From contig JBGOEV010000006.1 of the NCBI GenBank assembly GCA_041538025.1, positions 9,327-73,326 of the forward strand: a DNA stretch of 64,000 bases, in the 5' to 3' direction. The translations under genes and the position numbers were made by a program. The notes beneath the pieces were generated by a model. That model saw nothing but the letters and a program-made list of their open reading frames with translations. It was not told the DNA's origin and made no database searches. Below are positions 35,993 through 44,966 of this stretch, piece by piece. Within the stretch, counting starts at the first letter, position 1. The number at the start of each line of letters is the position of its first letter. This DNA comes from Thermosaccharophagus gerlachensis (GTDB taxonomy: Bacteria; Armatimonadota; Fervidibacteria; Fervidibacterales; Thermosaccharophagaceae).

Positions 35993-37198
35993 ATGCAAAT
36001 GTGTCCTGAGTGTAGCTGTGATAATTTGGATAGCGCTGTAACTTGTTCAAGGTGTGGTGCACAGCTAAGAGGCTTACATGGCTCTATGACAGTGTTAAAC
36101 AACAGGTATCGTCTTCTCAAGGTGCTTGGGTGTGGAGGGATGGGAGCAGTTTACCTCGCTGAGGACATGCGCCTCTATGGGCGTAACGTAGCTGTTAAGG
36201 AAAACTTTGACACCTCAAGTGAAGGACAAAAACAATTTGAAGTTGAAACAAGGATTCTTGCGACCCTCTCCCACCCAAACTTGCCGAGGGTAGTTGACTA
36301 CTTCATATCGGGCGGAAAGCAATATGTGGTGATGGATTACATCCCGGGTGAGGACCTCCAGAGCATCATTGAGCGAGACGGTCCGCAAAAGCTTGATGAA
36401 GCACTGAAGTGGTTTTGGCAGGTGTGTGACGCTGTTGAATATCTTCATAGCCAATCGCCCCCAGTAATACACCGTGACATAAAACCGGGAAACATCAAGA
36501 TACAACACGATGGGAAAGCCTTTCTTGTTGACTTTGGGATCGCCAAATTCTACCGCCCGGGGCAGAAGACCGTTGCTGGAGCTCAAGCGGTCACCCCAGG
36601 GTTTTCTCCAATTGAGCAATATGGAAAGGGCATAACAGATCAGCGCTCTGACATCTATTCACTTGCAGCAACTCTTTACTTTGCTTTGACTGGGATTGTT
36701 CCACCAGATGCGGTTGAGAGGCTAACGCACAACAAGCGATTAGTGTCGATAACGAGCATCAACAAAAGTGTGCCAGCGCAGGTTGAGAGTGTAATTGAAA
36801 AAGCCATGAGGATTCGTCCTACAGAACGCTACTACAGCGTTAGGGAGTTCAGGGATGCTATTAAAACAGCGATGGTTCAACCATCCTACACTCCTTACAG
36901 GACCCCTCCAACTTACAGTAGGCAAAGGATGGGTCAACGACAGCACCAACAGCCAACCATGACACCAGATTTTCTTGGATGCTTCATGCAACTTTCTGAA
37001 CTGCTGTTTTGGATGCTCATTGCTTGGAGTTTCGGCTGCTGCCTTATGATGTTCATTGCGTATGTGCTTACAGGAGTTGGGTTTGGTTACTTCATCACCA
37101 CAGGTAATCCAATTCCTCTTCTTACTTTTTTGTTTGTCCTCATAACCTTAATGCAAGCTCTACGCCTTGCCCACAGAAGGCATCGCCGGAAACCGTGA
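35993..37198 (+). CDS. Membrane-anchored Ser/Thr protein kinase with zinc ribbon
   Basis: Hanks-type kinase. A short N-terminal zinc ribbon (CPECSCDNLDSAVTCSRCG) precedes the kinase domain. It has the glycine loop LGCGGMGAVYLAED, the ATP-binding Lys in VAVKENF, the catalytic HRDIKPGNIKI and the metal-binding DFGIAKF. A proline- and glutamine-rich linker follows, then two membrane helices near the C-terminus, so the kinase faces the cytoplasm. ATG at 35993 is preferred over GTG 35978, which touches the AGAAGG site. It starts a cluster with a VWA protein 21 bases on and a zinc-ribbon membrane protein after that, suggesting a signalling module with phosphorylated partners. Confidence 0.92.
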   Translation: MQMCPECSCDNLDSAVTCSRCGAQLRGLHGSMTVLNNRYRLLKVLGCGGMGAVYLAEDMRLYGRNVAVKENFDTSSEGQKQFEVETRILATLSHPNLPRVVDYFISGGKQYVVMDYIPGEDLQSIIERDGPQKLDEALKWFWQVCDAVEYLHSQSPPVIHRDIKPGNIKIQHDGKAFLVDFGIAKFYRPGQKTVAGAQAVTPGFSPIEQYGKGITDQRSDIYSLAATLYFALTGIVPPDAVERLTHNKRLVSITSINKSVPAQVESVIEKAMRIRPTERYYSVREFRDAIKTAMVQPSYTPYRTPPTYSRQRMGQRQHQQPTMTPDFLGCFMQLSELLFWMLIAWSFGCCLMMFIAYVLTGVGFGYFITTGNPIPLLTFLFVLITLMQALRLAHRRHRRKP

Positions 37199-37219
37199 AG
37201 CATTGCATTTGGGGGTGCA

Positions 37220-38593
37220 ATGTTGATGAGCCAAATAACTATGTCATTCAGGCTCGCACACGATGTAGTGCCGACAAGCAAAGGTGTTCGCCTAATGCAT
37301 GTGTTGATTAGGGTAGATGCAAGCAATGCGTCTTTGATTGAAGCACCTATGGCTATCGCTATCGTGGTTGATAAAAGTGAGTCAATGATGTTGCCTATGC
37401 TGACTCAAGAACAGATTGAGGAATTGCGCCGACACGGTTTTTTGAGAGATGCTGAGCGTGATGGAGTTCGTGTCGTTGAGTTTATGGGTTTTTCAATTCC
37501 ATCTGTTTTGCGTGATGCGCCACGCCCATTTGACTTCGTCAAAAGAGCTTTAAGAGAAATAGTTGAACACCTCAATGACTACGATATGTTCTCGCTCATA
37601 GCCTTCGCAACCGATGCTCGCACGGTCTTGCCAATATGCTCGGGTGAAACACGAGAAAAGATATTCAACTCAATTGATGCCTTGGAAAAGCTGCGACTCG
37701 GTGATGGAACAGAGTTATCAAAAGGGCTTGAACTCGCATATGAAGAGCTTTTAAAAATAGCTTCAGAGCAGGTGCTCCGTCGCACAATCGTTATAACCGA
37801 TGGCTATTGCAGTGATGAGAGCCGTTGCATCAACTTAGGTAGACGCATGGCTGACGACGGTATCAGGATCAGCACGATGGGTGTTGGCGTAAATTTCAAC
37901 GAGGATTTGATGACGCTCTTAGCGGACACTTCAAGCGGTGAAGCATTCTTCGTTCCCGACCCTTCTCAAATACCTCAAGCGCTTGACCTGGAAATGAGGC
38001 AGTCAAGACTTGTTGCCATGTGTCAATCCGTGTTGAAATTACACTTCCCAAGAGGTGTTGAAATACGCAAAGCCTACATGGTGCGTCCGACAGTTGCCCC
38101 AATTGAACGCATCTATAGTTCAAGCGCACAATTGGTTGAACTACATGTCGGCGAATTAAAGCCAACCGTATACGAGTTCTTGATTGAACTGCTTTTACCA
38201 CCGAGAGGTGACGGGATTTATCGCATAGCACATGTAAGCCTTCACGGCATGAGCGCAGAAGGGCGCCAGACTCAAGTAGCAAGCGTTGATGTTACACTTC
38301 GGTATTTGAGTGGCGCTTCCCTTGGCTCACCAAATGAAGAAGTGATGCAAGCTGCATCAATAGTTAGCGCAGCAGAATTACAGATGAAAGCTTTGCAAGA
38401 TTTAAAGGCTAACGATGTAGTTTCAGCCACCTTGAAATTGAGAGCTGCAAAAACTCGCTTGCTGAGCACGGGGGCATCAACAGCTCACATTGATGAAATA
38501 CTCTCGGAGGTTGAACAAAGCGGTCAGGCATCACCGCACTTGACAAAACGCTTGCGCTACGAAACGAGACGCCTAACTTCAAGTGAGCCATGA
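37220..38593 (+). CDS. VWA-domain protein next to a Ser/Thr kinase
   Basis: Contains a von Willebrand A domain. The MIDAS metal site is complete: DKSES near residue 53, a Thr/Ser loop in LGDGTELSKG and the Asp in VITDGYCSD. About 150 residues of beta-rich domain and a helical C-terminal part (AAELQMKALQDLKANDVVSATLKL) follow the VWA core. No signal peptide is visible, so it is probably cytoplasmic, as in kinase-linked VWA proteins. The 457-residue length resembles proteins paired with Hanks kinases in cyanobacteria and Armatimonadota-like genomes. GGGGGTGCA precedes the ATG. Function as a binding partner or phosphorylation target of the upstream kinase is inference. Confidence 0.87.
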   Translation: MLMSQITMSFRLAHDVVPTSKGVRLMHVLIRVDASNASLIEAPMAIAIVVDKSESMMLPMLTQEQIEELRRHGFLRDAERDGVRVVEFMGFSIPSVLRDAPRPFDFVKRALREIVEHLNDYDMFSLIAFATDARTVLPICSGETREKIFNSIDALEKLRLGDGTELSKGLELAYEELLKIASEQVLRRTIVITDGYCSDESRCINLGRRMADDGIRISTMGVGVNFNEDLMTLLADTSSGEAFFVPDPSQIPQALDLEMRQSRLVAMCQSVLKLHFPRGVEIRKAYMVRPTVAPIERIYSSSAQLVELHVGELKPTVYEFLIELLLPPRGDGIYRIAHVSLHGMSAEGRQTQVASVDVTLRYLSGASLGSPNEEVMQAASIVSAAELQMKALQDLKANDVVSATLKLRAAKTRLLSTGASTAHIDEILSEVEQSGQASPHLTKRLRYETRRLTSSEP

Positions 38594-38608
38594 GGTAGGT
38601 GATGATTG

Positions 38609-39346
38609 TTGAGCAGTGGAGGGAAGATATGCAAAAAGTGTGGCACAGAAAACAGGGCAGGCGCAAGATATTGTAGAGTTTGCAGGGCTTCGTTGTTGGA
38701 AGAGGAGCAAAAACCATATAAGCAAACAGCGCTTCAACTGTTAAAGGGCAGTATGAACAGTTTGCATAAAGCCTACTTTGAGCTGTTTGGACCAAATCCT
38801 GCGCTCACCGGTGTGGTAACAAAAGTTGAAGATGGTGGGATGACGGAAATCAAGTTTGAGCCACTTTGGATATTCGCTATCATCTCGTGGCTTGTCGGTT
38901 TGATCCTTGCGAGTGCGCCGAGGGGTTTTATCGGCTTCTTACTTTTGGTTGCTGTAAGCATCGCATTGTTATTCCTCTCACAACGCTACTACCAAAAGCC
39001 ATATGTTACACTGCTTTCGTTTTTGGCGTTCTCAAAGGAGAGCTCATTTCGGACATTGAAGATAGGTGTGCGCCGCGATGATGGGCAAAATGTTGAAGTA
39101 AAAATGATCGGCGATCCAGAAGGAATAGCTCCATCGGTCGGAGAGCGCGTTCATGTTTGGGGAGTTTACGAGGATGAAAGTAAAACGACGATGAGGGCGT
39201 GGAAGGTTCAAACTGTGGATAGTAGCCTAAAACCAAGAGGGGAGCCACTGCGCACACATCGTCTCCTCCCACTTATACCGATGCTGCTCTTCCCATATCT
39301 GGTGTTCTCGCTCCTTGCGTTGCTTCGGTTAATACTTGGTGGGTAA
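38609..39346 (+). CDS. Zinc-ribbon membrane protein of the kinase cluster
   Basis: No known function. The N-terminus is a zinc ribbon, CKKCGTENRAGARYCRVCR, much like that of the kinase two genes upstream. It is followed by a hydrophilic linker, two close membrane helices (about 90-130), a soluble domain with an OB-like or beta-rich look (VKMIGDPEGIAPSVGERVHVWG), and a last helix near the C-terminus (LLPLIPMLLFPYLVFSLLALLRLI). Two TTG codons lie in a row; 38609 is preferred, 6 bases after AGGTGA. The shared ribbon type and the tight spacing (15 bases after the VWA gene) suggest that it works with the kinase and VWA proteins. Confidence 0.75.
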   Translation: MSSGGKICKKCGTENRAGARYCRVCRASLLEEEQKPYKQTALQLLKGSMNSLHKAYFELFGPNPALTGVVTKVEDGGMTEIKFEPLWIFAIISWLVGLILASAPRGFIGFLLLVAVSIALLFLSQRYYQKPYVTLLSFLAFSKESSFRTLKIGVRRDDGQNVEVKMIGDPEGIAPSVGERVHVWGVYEDESKTTMRAWKVQTVDSSLKPRGEPLRTHRLLPLIPMLLFPYLVFSLLALLRLILGG

Positions 39347-39366
39347 CTAAGAGTGAGGTGGTAGTT

Positions 39367-40674
39367 TTGCTTGAGAAGGTAGCTGAATCGTATCTACGGA
39401 AGAGACTTAGGTTTGGCATAAAGCTGGGGCTTGAACGCATTACGAGGATGCTTGAGATAGCTGGAAGACCCCAGGATAGCTTCTTAGCAATTATCGTTGG
39501 CGGGACAAACGGTAAAGGTTCCGTCAGCCATATACTCGCAAAAGTGCTTTCTGAGGGTGGTTATAAAGTTGGATTATACACATCGCCACATTTGATCAGC
39601 TATAGGGAAAGGATCCGCGTAAACGGTGTTCCGATCTCAGAAAGAGCCTTTGAAGAACTTGTAAGGTGGGCTGACGAGATCGCAAATAAGATTGAGCGCG
39701 AAGAGGGCTTTGATGCACCAACAGAATTTGAGATCCTCACTTTGGTGGCATGCAAACACTTCGCTGATGAAGGCGTTCGAATCGCTGTTATGGAAGTGGG
39801 TCTGGGCGGGAGATATGATGCCACGAATGCGCTTTCTCCAATTCTTTCCATCATAACCACTATAGCACTTGACCATACTGACAGGCTCGGAAGCACTTGC
39901 ATTGAAATAGCAAAAGAAAAGCTTGGAATAACTCGTCCACATGTCCCTTTGATAACGGCGGAGCACAAGTTCAATGTGCTTGATCTCTTTCGCACCCATT
40001 GCTGTATCCATAAGATACCACTTTATGTTGTCGGGAAGGAAGTTCTTTGGAGAAAGCTTTCTGCTTCGCCTGAGGGCATATGCGGTAACTACACCACATG
40101 GAAAGGTGAATACCCACAGCTAAGCTGCTCGCTTGGTGGCGAATTTCAATTTCCCAACTTGGGATGTGTTGTTGGAGCATTTGAATTGCTTAGGGAAATG
40201 GATATACACATCACCGAAGAGGCTCTGCGTAACGGCTCAAAAAAGGTGAAGTGCTTTGGGAGGCTTGATGTGTTAACACGTGAGCCATTGGTCGTTGCGG
40301 ATGGCGCTCATAATCCAGCAGCTGCGTATGTGCTAAGCAGGTCACTGAGGACGCTCTTTTCCTACAAGCGTCTCGGATTAGTTATCGGGGTGATGCGTGA
40401 CAAAGATGTTCATGGTATACTTGAAGCGCTAATGCCAGTTGCGGATGTTGCTTTCGTGACACAATCACGCAATGAGAGGGCGCTTGAAGCTACGAAGCTA
40501 AAGGAGATTGCATCAAGGTGGGGAAAACCTACATACGCCTTCAACAGTGTCTTAGAGGCTTACGAAGCTGCAAGGGATTGGGCAAACCGCGACGATATGA
40601 TTTGCGTTACTGGTTCAATCTATGTGCTCGGTGAGCTGCCAGAATATCAGAACATAACGCTCAGTCCGATATGA
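39367..40674 (+). CDS. folC: Folylpolyglutamate/dihydrofolate synthase
   Basis: Mur-ligase-family enzyme that adds glutamate to dihydropteroate and folates (cytoplasm). The P-loop is VGGTNGKGSVSH near residue 45, followed by YTSPHLISYRERIRVNG, the metal/ATP segment MEVGLGGRYDATNAL, and DHTDRLGSTCIEIAKEK. The C-terminal domain has VVADGAHNPAAA and VIGVMRDKDV. TTG at 39367 is chosen because GAGGTGG lies 5 bases before it; GTG 39358 is inside that site. Length of about 436 residues is normal. It is 20 bases after the zinc-ribbon gene in the long plus-strand run. Confidence 0.95.
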   Translation: MLEKVAESYLRKRLRFGIKLGLERITRMLEIAGRPQDSFLAIIVGGTNGKGSVSHILAKVLSEGGYKVGLYTSPHLISYRERIRVNGVPISERAFEELVRWADEIANKIEREEGFDAPTEFEILTLVACKHFADEGVRIAVMEVGLGGRYDATNALSPILSIITTIALDHTDRLGSTCIEIAKEKLGITRPHVPLITAEHKFNVLDLFRTHCCIHKIPLYVVGKEVLWRKLSASPEGICGNYTTWKGEYPQLSCSLGGEFQFPNLGCVVGAFELLREMDIHITEEALRNGSKKVKCFGRLDVLTREPLVVADGAHNPAAAYVLSRSLRTLFSYKRLGLVIGVMRDKDVHGILEALMPVADVAFVTQSRNERALEATKLKEIASRWGKPTYAFNSVLEAYEAARDWANRDDMICVTGSIYVLGELPEYQNITLSPI

Positions 40675-40702
40675 TCTTGCTTGCGGAGGAAGTGATGAAG
40701 GG

Positions 40703-41521
40703 ATGAAAATCGGCATGGTAGCCTTCCCAGATGATGTTGAGCGCTATGTTACTATGGCTGTTGAGAACGGTTTTGAGCATATTGAGATTGATCTTTACAG
40801 TGCTCCACAACACATTGAGAGATTCCATGGTGGGAGAGTGCGACAACTCCAGAAAATGCTTTTTCAGTCTGGGATAAGCGTAAGCCTTCATGCGCCATAC
40901 ACGATGAACTTAGCTGAGCCGTTGCCTTACTTTCGCACATGCCTCCTCAAATACGCATTGGAGGTGTTAGAGCTTGGTTGCTCGCTAAACGCTGCTTGGG
41001 TATGCGTCCATCTCGGATACGCCTTCGGATTGCCATCATTGCCATGGTTGCGCAGCGAGGCACTCGAGAGGGCATGCATGAGCATTGAGCGATTGCTCAA
41101 ATATTGTGAGCGCCTCGGCATAAAGCTCGCCATTGAAAACATGAACCCGCTTCCACCGACGGGTGAGTTGATATTGCTTGGCGACAATTTAGAAGAGCTG
41201 CAATACTTGCTCAAGAAATTCTCATCACCATACTTGTGCATCGTGCTTGATGCTGGACATGCAAACACTGCTGAAGGCGTTACAGAATACGTAACAAACC
41301 TTGGTCAATTCCTTGTTGGGATCCATGTGCATGATAATGACGGCTTGAGCGATAGCCATAGCCAACTTGGAAGTGGCACTCTCCCATGGGATGAGTTCGT
41401 TGAGGCACTCAAAGCTGTTTCGTTTTCTGGTCCGTTGAATGTTGAGTTGTTTGATGACGAGGAAAAGCTTACTGCAAAGCGCTTCCTTGAGCGCCTCCTG
41501 AGAAAACATGGCGTGAGATAG
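40703..41521 (+). CDS. TIM-barrel sugar phosphate isomerase/epimerase
   Basis: Xylose-isomerase-like barrel, 272 residues, cytoplasmic. Candidate metal ligands are Glu in LAIENMNP, Asp/His in LCIVLDAGHANTA, His in GIHVHDNDG and the Glu in LNVELFDDEE. The pattern resembles endonuclease IV-like and myo-inositol or sugar epimerase relatives; the DNA-repair endonuclease IV itself is usually larger-insert and more strongly conserved, so a sugar role is preferred. It follows folC by 28 bases with GGAGGAAGTGATGAAGGG before the ATG. The partner or pathway is not evident. Confidence 0.82.
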   Translation: MKIGMVAFPDDVERYVTMAVENGFEHIEIDLYSAPQHIERFHGGRVRQLQKMLFQSGISVSLHAPYTMNLAEPLPYFRTCLLKYALEVLELGCSLNAAWVCVHLGYAFGLPSLPWLRSEALERACMSIERLLKYCERLGIKLAIENMNPLPPTGELILLGDNLEELQYLLKKFSSPYLCIVLDAGHANTAEGVTEYVTNLGQFLVGIHVHDNDGLSDSHSQLGSGTLPWDEFVEALKAVSFSGPLNVELFDDEEKLTAKRFLERLLRKHGVR

Positions 41522-41574
41522 CGATGAAAGAATAGCTGTGTAAGTAACAGCGCTTGATTGATCTTGCTATGCTG

Positions 41575-41603
41575 TTGACATATGCTGGGATGTAAGTCAT
41601 GCT
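41575..41603 (+). promoter_or_regulatory. Candidate promoter for the nfeD-SPFH genes
   Basis: A perfect TTGACA (41575-41580), a 17-base spacer and CATGCT (41598-41603). The -10 is a weak match. It lies in a 143-base gap, 62 bases before the NfeD start. Confidence 0.4.
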
Positions 41604-41664
41604 AATTTGTGAGAAGGGGTTATGAAAGCACACTCGTTTACGATTTGAGGGTGATGAACTTTTT

Positions 41665-43041
41665 ATGATGGTAACAGCACCATCAAGGAAAGTCACTTGG
41701 CAAAGCAAGCATCTGCTATGGATAGCACTGCTTTTGAGCGCCATCTTTTCATATGCTAATTGTGGTGTGCACAAGGTTTTTCTTCTTGACCTTCGCGACG
41801 TCATCATTACCCAAGTAACTGTTGATGTGATCCGTGAGGCGTTAAGCAAAGCGCATGCAGAGGGGGCTCAGTGCCTGATAATACAGCTTTCAACGAACGG
41901 TGGAATGGTTGAAGCAACACAAGAAATCATAGAGGAGCTTCTCAATGCTCCAGTTCCCGTAGTTGTCTACGTTGCACCGAGGGGCGCAAGAGCTTTCTCT
42001 GCGGGGACATTTGTGCTCATAGCTGGGCATATCGCTGCAATGGCTCCAGCAACATCAACAGGTGCTGCTCACCCTGTTACAATACCGTTAGCCCCACCAC
42101 CATCAAGCGAAGAAGAGGCAAAGAGACAAAAAGATGCTGAGGCAATAATGCTTGACAAGCTTACGAACGCCCTCATGAGCACCGCAAAAGCTGTTGCTGA
42201 AGAAAGGAAGAGGAAGTTTGAGTGGGCTGAAAGGGTGATACGAAAGAGCGAAGCACTGACGGCAAGGGAAGCACTAAAGCTTGGTCTGATTGACCTTATA
42301 GCTGAGGACTTGGATGACTTGCTTTCAAAATTGGATGGGTGGAAAGTTAAGGTTGGAAAGACGGAAGTAAAACTGCATACGAAGGATGCGTCTTTGGTGC
42401 TTATCCAAAGGACAGCCAGACAAAGATTCCTTGAGACACTTAGTCACCCGAATGTGGCTTATTTGCTCCTGTTGATTGCTACATTCTGCTTCCTGATTGA
42501 GATATACAACCCTGGCGCTATAATCCCTGCAGTTGTGGGTTCAATAGCCTTTTTGCTTTTCCTTTACTCGTCAACGCTCTTACCAGTCAATTGGGTTGGC
42601 GTTTTGCTCATACTGTTGAGCATGGTCTTTTTCATCGCGGAACTCTTTGTTGTCAGCCATGGTGTGCTCACAGTTGGTGGGTTAATAGCACTTGCAATTG
42701 GTGGTTATATGCTTGTTGATGTGCGCAATCCACAGTTCTGGGGTTTTGCGTTAAGGGTCTCATCAGCGGTCATAGTAACAGCTGTTAGTATGTTTGGTGG
42801 TTTTATATCGCTCGTCATATGGAAGGCGATAAGCGTCCATAGGAAGAAAGTTGTTGTTGGTGCAGAGGGGATGGTTGGTAGGACAGCGGTAGCTTTCACA
42901 GCGCTTTCACCGAATGGAACTGTCATAATGGACGGCTCATTCTGGAGCGCTGAATCGGTTGACGGAGATATAAAGGCAGGCGAGAAGGTAGAGGTCATTG
43001 CTGTTGAAGGATTGCGCCTTAAAGTGCGTAAGGCTAAGTGA
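41665..43041 (+). CDS. NfeD-family membrane serine protease (ClpP class)
   Basis: Long-form NfeD protein of 458 residues that partners SPFH/stomatin proteins and cleaves membrane substrates. A signal peptide or first helix is at about 15-32. The ClpP-like domain has LSTNGGMVEATQEI and the catalytic Ser in GARAFSAGTF near residue 112; a Lys in the RKSEALTAREALKLGLID segment is the probable base. Four or so membrane helices (about 265-380) and a C-terminal OB-fold domain (GMVGRTAVAFTAL, KVEVIAVEGLRLKV) complete the standard plan. The SPFH gene follows after 46 bases, as in the classical pair. Confidence 0.92.
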   Translation: MMVTAPSRKVTWQSKHLLWIALLLSAIFSYANCGVHKVFLLDLRDVIITQVTVDVIREALSKAHAEGAQCLIIQLSTNGGMVEATQEIIEELLNAPVPVVVYVAPRGARAFSAGTFVLIAGHIAAMAPATSTGAAHPVTIPLAPPPSSEEEAKRQKDAEAIMLDKLTNALMSTAKAVAEERKRKFEWAERVIRKSEALTAREALKLGLIDLIAEDLDDLLSKLDGWKVKVGKTEVKLHTKDASLVLIQRTARQRFLETLSHPNVAYLLLLIATFCFLIEIYNPGAIIPAVVGSIAFLLFLYSSTLLPVNWVGVLLILLSMVFFIAELFVVSHGVLTVGGLIALAIGGYMLVDVRNPQFWGFALRVSSAVIVTAVSMFGGFISLVIWKAISVHRKKVVVGAEGMVGRTAVAFTALSPNGTVIMDGSFWSAESVDGDIKAGEKVEVIAVEGLRLKVRKAK

Positions 43042-43087
43042 GAGCTTATCTTAGCCCTAAAAACTTAGCACGGAGGTGAACCAACAA

Positions 43088-43891
43088 ATGGAAGCCTTTG
43101 AGAGGCTGGTATTCCATATCGTGTTTGTAGCTGGTGCTTTCATCCTTGTCTTGCTGTCACAGGCGATCAAGATAGTGCAGGAGTGGGAAAGAGGTGTTAT
43201 CTTAAGGCTTGGCAGGTTCCATGCTGTTAAAGGACCTGGGCTTTTCTTCATCATACCATTCATTGACCGAATGATAAAGATAGACCTCAGGGTCTTCGTC
43301 ATGGATGTCCCAAAGCAGGACATAATCACAAGGGACAATGTGCCTGTTAAGGTTAACGCTGTTGTTTACTTTCAAGTCATTGACCCAGCTTTATCTGTGA
43401 CGAGGGTTGAAAACTATGTGGCTGCAACACAACAGCTTTCTCAGACAAGGTTGAGGAGCGTCCTTGGTGAGAGCGAGCTTGATGACTTGCTTGCAAGGAG
43501 GGTTGAACTTAACAGGCGTCTCCAACAGATCATTGATGAGCAAACAGATCCATGGGGCATTAAAGTCATCGCCGTTGAAATTAAGGATGTTGAGCTTCCA
43601 GCAGGCATGCAAAGGGCAATGGCAAGGCAAGCTGAAGCTGAAAGAGAGAGGCGTGCGAAGGTCATAAACGCCCAAGGTGAGCTGCAAGCTGCTGAGCAGT
43701 TGGCGCAGGCTGCCGAAATTATGGGGCGCCATGCCTACACTTTACAACTGCGCTATTTGCAGACGCTCTCTGAAATAGCTTCCGAGAAGGCAACTGTTGT
43801 TGCAGTGCCAGTCCCAATTGACTTGCTTACGCCATTTATGGCTGCAGCTGGTGAGCGTTTGGCTCAAGCAAAGACTTCGTCATCACAATAA
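43088..43891 (+). CDS. Slipin/stomatin-like SPFH protein
   Basis: Membrane scaffold of the SPFH/Band 7 superfamily, expected to oligomerise and partner the NfeD protease. The N-terminal helix (about 8-27) is followed by the slipin signature: VQEWERGVILRLGRFHAVKGPG, then VMDVPKQDIITRDNVPVKVNAVVYF. The C-terminal half is a long coiled coil (EAERERRAKVINAQGELQAAEQL). The ATG at 43088 is used because GGAGGTGAACCAACAA precedes it; GTG 43076 is in that site. The 267-residue length is typical for bacterial slipins. Confidence 0.95.
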   Translation: MEAFERLVFHIVFVAGAFILVLLSQAIKIVQEWERGVILRLGRFHAVKGPGLFFIIPFIDRMIKIDLRVFVMDVPKQDIITRDNVPVKVNAVVYFQVIDPALSVTRVENYVAATQQLSQTRLRSVLGESELDDLLARRVELNRRLQQIIDEQTDPWGIKVIAVEIKDVELPAGMQRAMARQAEAERERRAKVINAQGELQAAEQLAQAAEIMGRHAYTLQLRYLQTLSEIASEKATVVAVPVPIDLLTPFMAAAGERLAQAKTSSSQ

Positions 43892-43915
43892 ACTCTGCAA
43901 AGCAAGGTGGAATCA

Positions 43916-44305
43916 ATGAGGCGTTCGTTAACAAGGAAAGCCATTTTGCGTGACATAAAGATAAGGCAATTGAGGATGCAGTTAAAGAACCAAATAAAGA
44001 GCTTCTCTTTGTCTTTGCTGAAATGGCTATGGGAAGCAACGAAGTGGATGTGGAAGATGATCGGGATAAAAGCGCAGGATGCTTACGTATGTAGTCTGAT
44101 CAGCCAGAAGCATGACGAGCTTAAAAGGCTTGGAGAAAAGTGCTATGAGTTGTATCTCAGTGGCGAACTCGTGCATGAGGAGTTGCTTGTGCTCCTTAAG
44201 CGCATAGAGGAACTTGATGCCAAAGTTAAAGCATGGAAAACGGAGAGAAGGCTATTGCTCTCAAAGGGTCTGCAAACAGGGCATAATGATAATGAGCATC
44301 ATTGA
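43916..44305 (+). CDS. Small helical protein of unknown function after SPFH
   Basis: Not recognised. 129 residues, basic, with a Trp-rich central segment (LLKWLWEATKWMWKMIGI) that looks like an amphipathic or partly membrane-buried helix. A predicted coiled coil follows (DELKRLGEKCYELYLSG, then LKRIEELDAKVKAWK). AAGGTGGAATCA precedes the ATG. It lies 24 bases after the SPFH gene, so it may be a peripheral partner of the SPFH-NfeD complex. The gene looks genuine from its ribosome-binding site and position; function is open. Confidence 0.65.
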   Translation: MRRSLTRKAILRDIKIRQLRMQLKNQIKSFSLSLLKWLWEATKWMWKMIGIKAQDAYVCSLISQKHDELKRLGEKCYELYLSGELVHEELLVLLKRIEELDAKVKAWKTERRLLLSKGLQTGHNDNEHH

Positions 44306-44339
44306 GCATCTTCCAACTTGATGAAGGGGTGTTATAAGG

Positions 44340-44864
44340 ATGCTGCAATCATCTTTTTCTTCATCGTGTCATCATGAGGGCGGTAAACTTGAGGAATTCC
44401 GCAGACGGCTTATGACGCTTCTATCACCCTACCGTGGTAAGGTTAGTTATGGCAACTTACGATATGAGGAGAAGGAGTGGGAAGACAGTAACTGCAAGGT
44501 GGCAAGCTTCGCTATAGTTTACGAAACACCCGGAGGTTCAACAAACCAAATCACAGTTCTATATTCAGATGCCGATGGATTCACCCTTATTGATGGAGAC
44601 CCACCTACAGAGCTACAATTGGGCTCAATAGAGGAAGTGCTAAAGGCTGTTGAGGATACTGTGAGGCAAATACCGCATAGGCGTGTTGAGAGATTGAAAG
44701 CAACAGTTGAGCGGTGGATGGCGGATGGGAAGTCGCTTCACGAGCTCCTGCAAGAGATAAACAAACTCGTAAGAAGCGAGTTTAAAGGAGGTAGCATAAC
44801 TCACCAAGAGTTGAAGATGGCTATTCAATACTGCCTACAACTTTCCTCCGCAACGCGTGAGTAA
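44340..44864 (+). CDS. Hypothetical protein, 174 residues
   Basis: Not recognised. Predicted cytoplasmic mixed alpha/beta protein. The first half is beta-rich (VASFAIVYETPGGSTNQITVLY, interrupted here only by ordinary loops) and the second half is helical (RLKATVERWMADGKSLHELLQEINKLVR). No cofactor or catalytic motif stands out. GGGGTGTTATAAGG precedes the ATG. It closes the NfeD-SPFH subcluster, 34 bases after the small helical protein. Codon use and ribosome-binding site resemble the neighbours, so it appears real. Confidence 0.65.
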   Translation: MLQSSFSSSCHHEGGKLEEFRRRLMTLLSPYRGKVSYGNLRYEEKEWEDSNCKVASFAIVYETPGGSTNQITVLYSDADGFTLIDGDPPTELQLGSIEEVLKAVEDTVRQIPHRRVERLKATVERWMADGKSLHELLQEINKLVRSEFKGGSITHQELKMAIQYCLQLSSATRE

Positions 44865-44966
44865 TGTTGGTTCACGTCTTTTGGAAATTTTGTTCACATG
44901 GTAACCCATGGTGTGCAGTAAAGGATGTGGTGTTTCTTTTGTGACGGTCGGAATTGGTGGGTGAAT

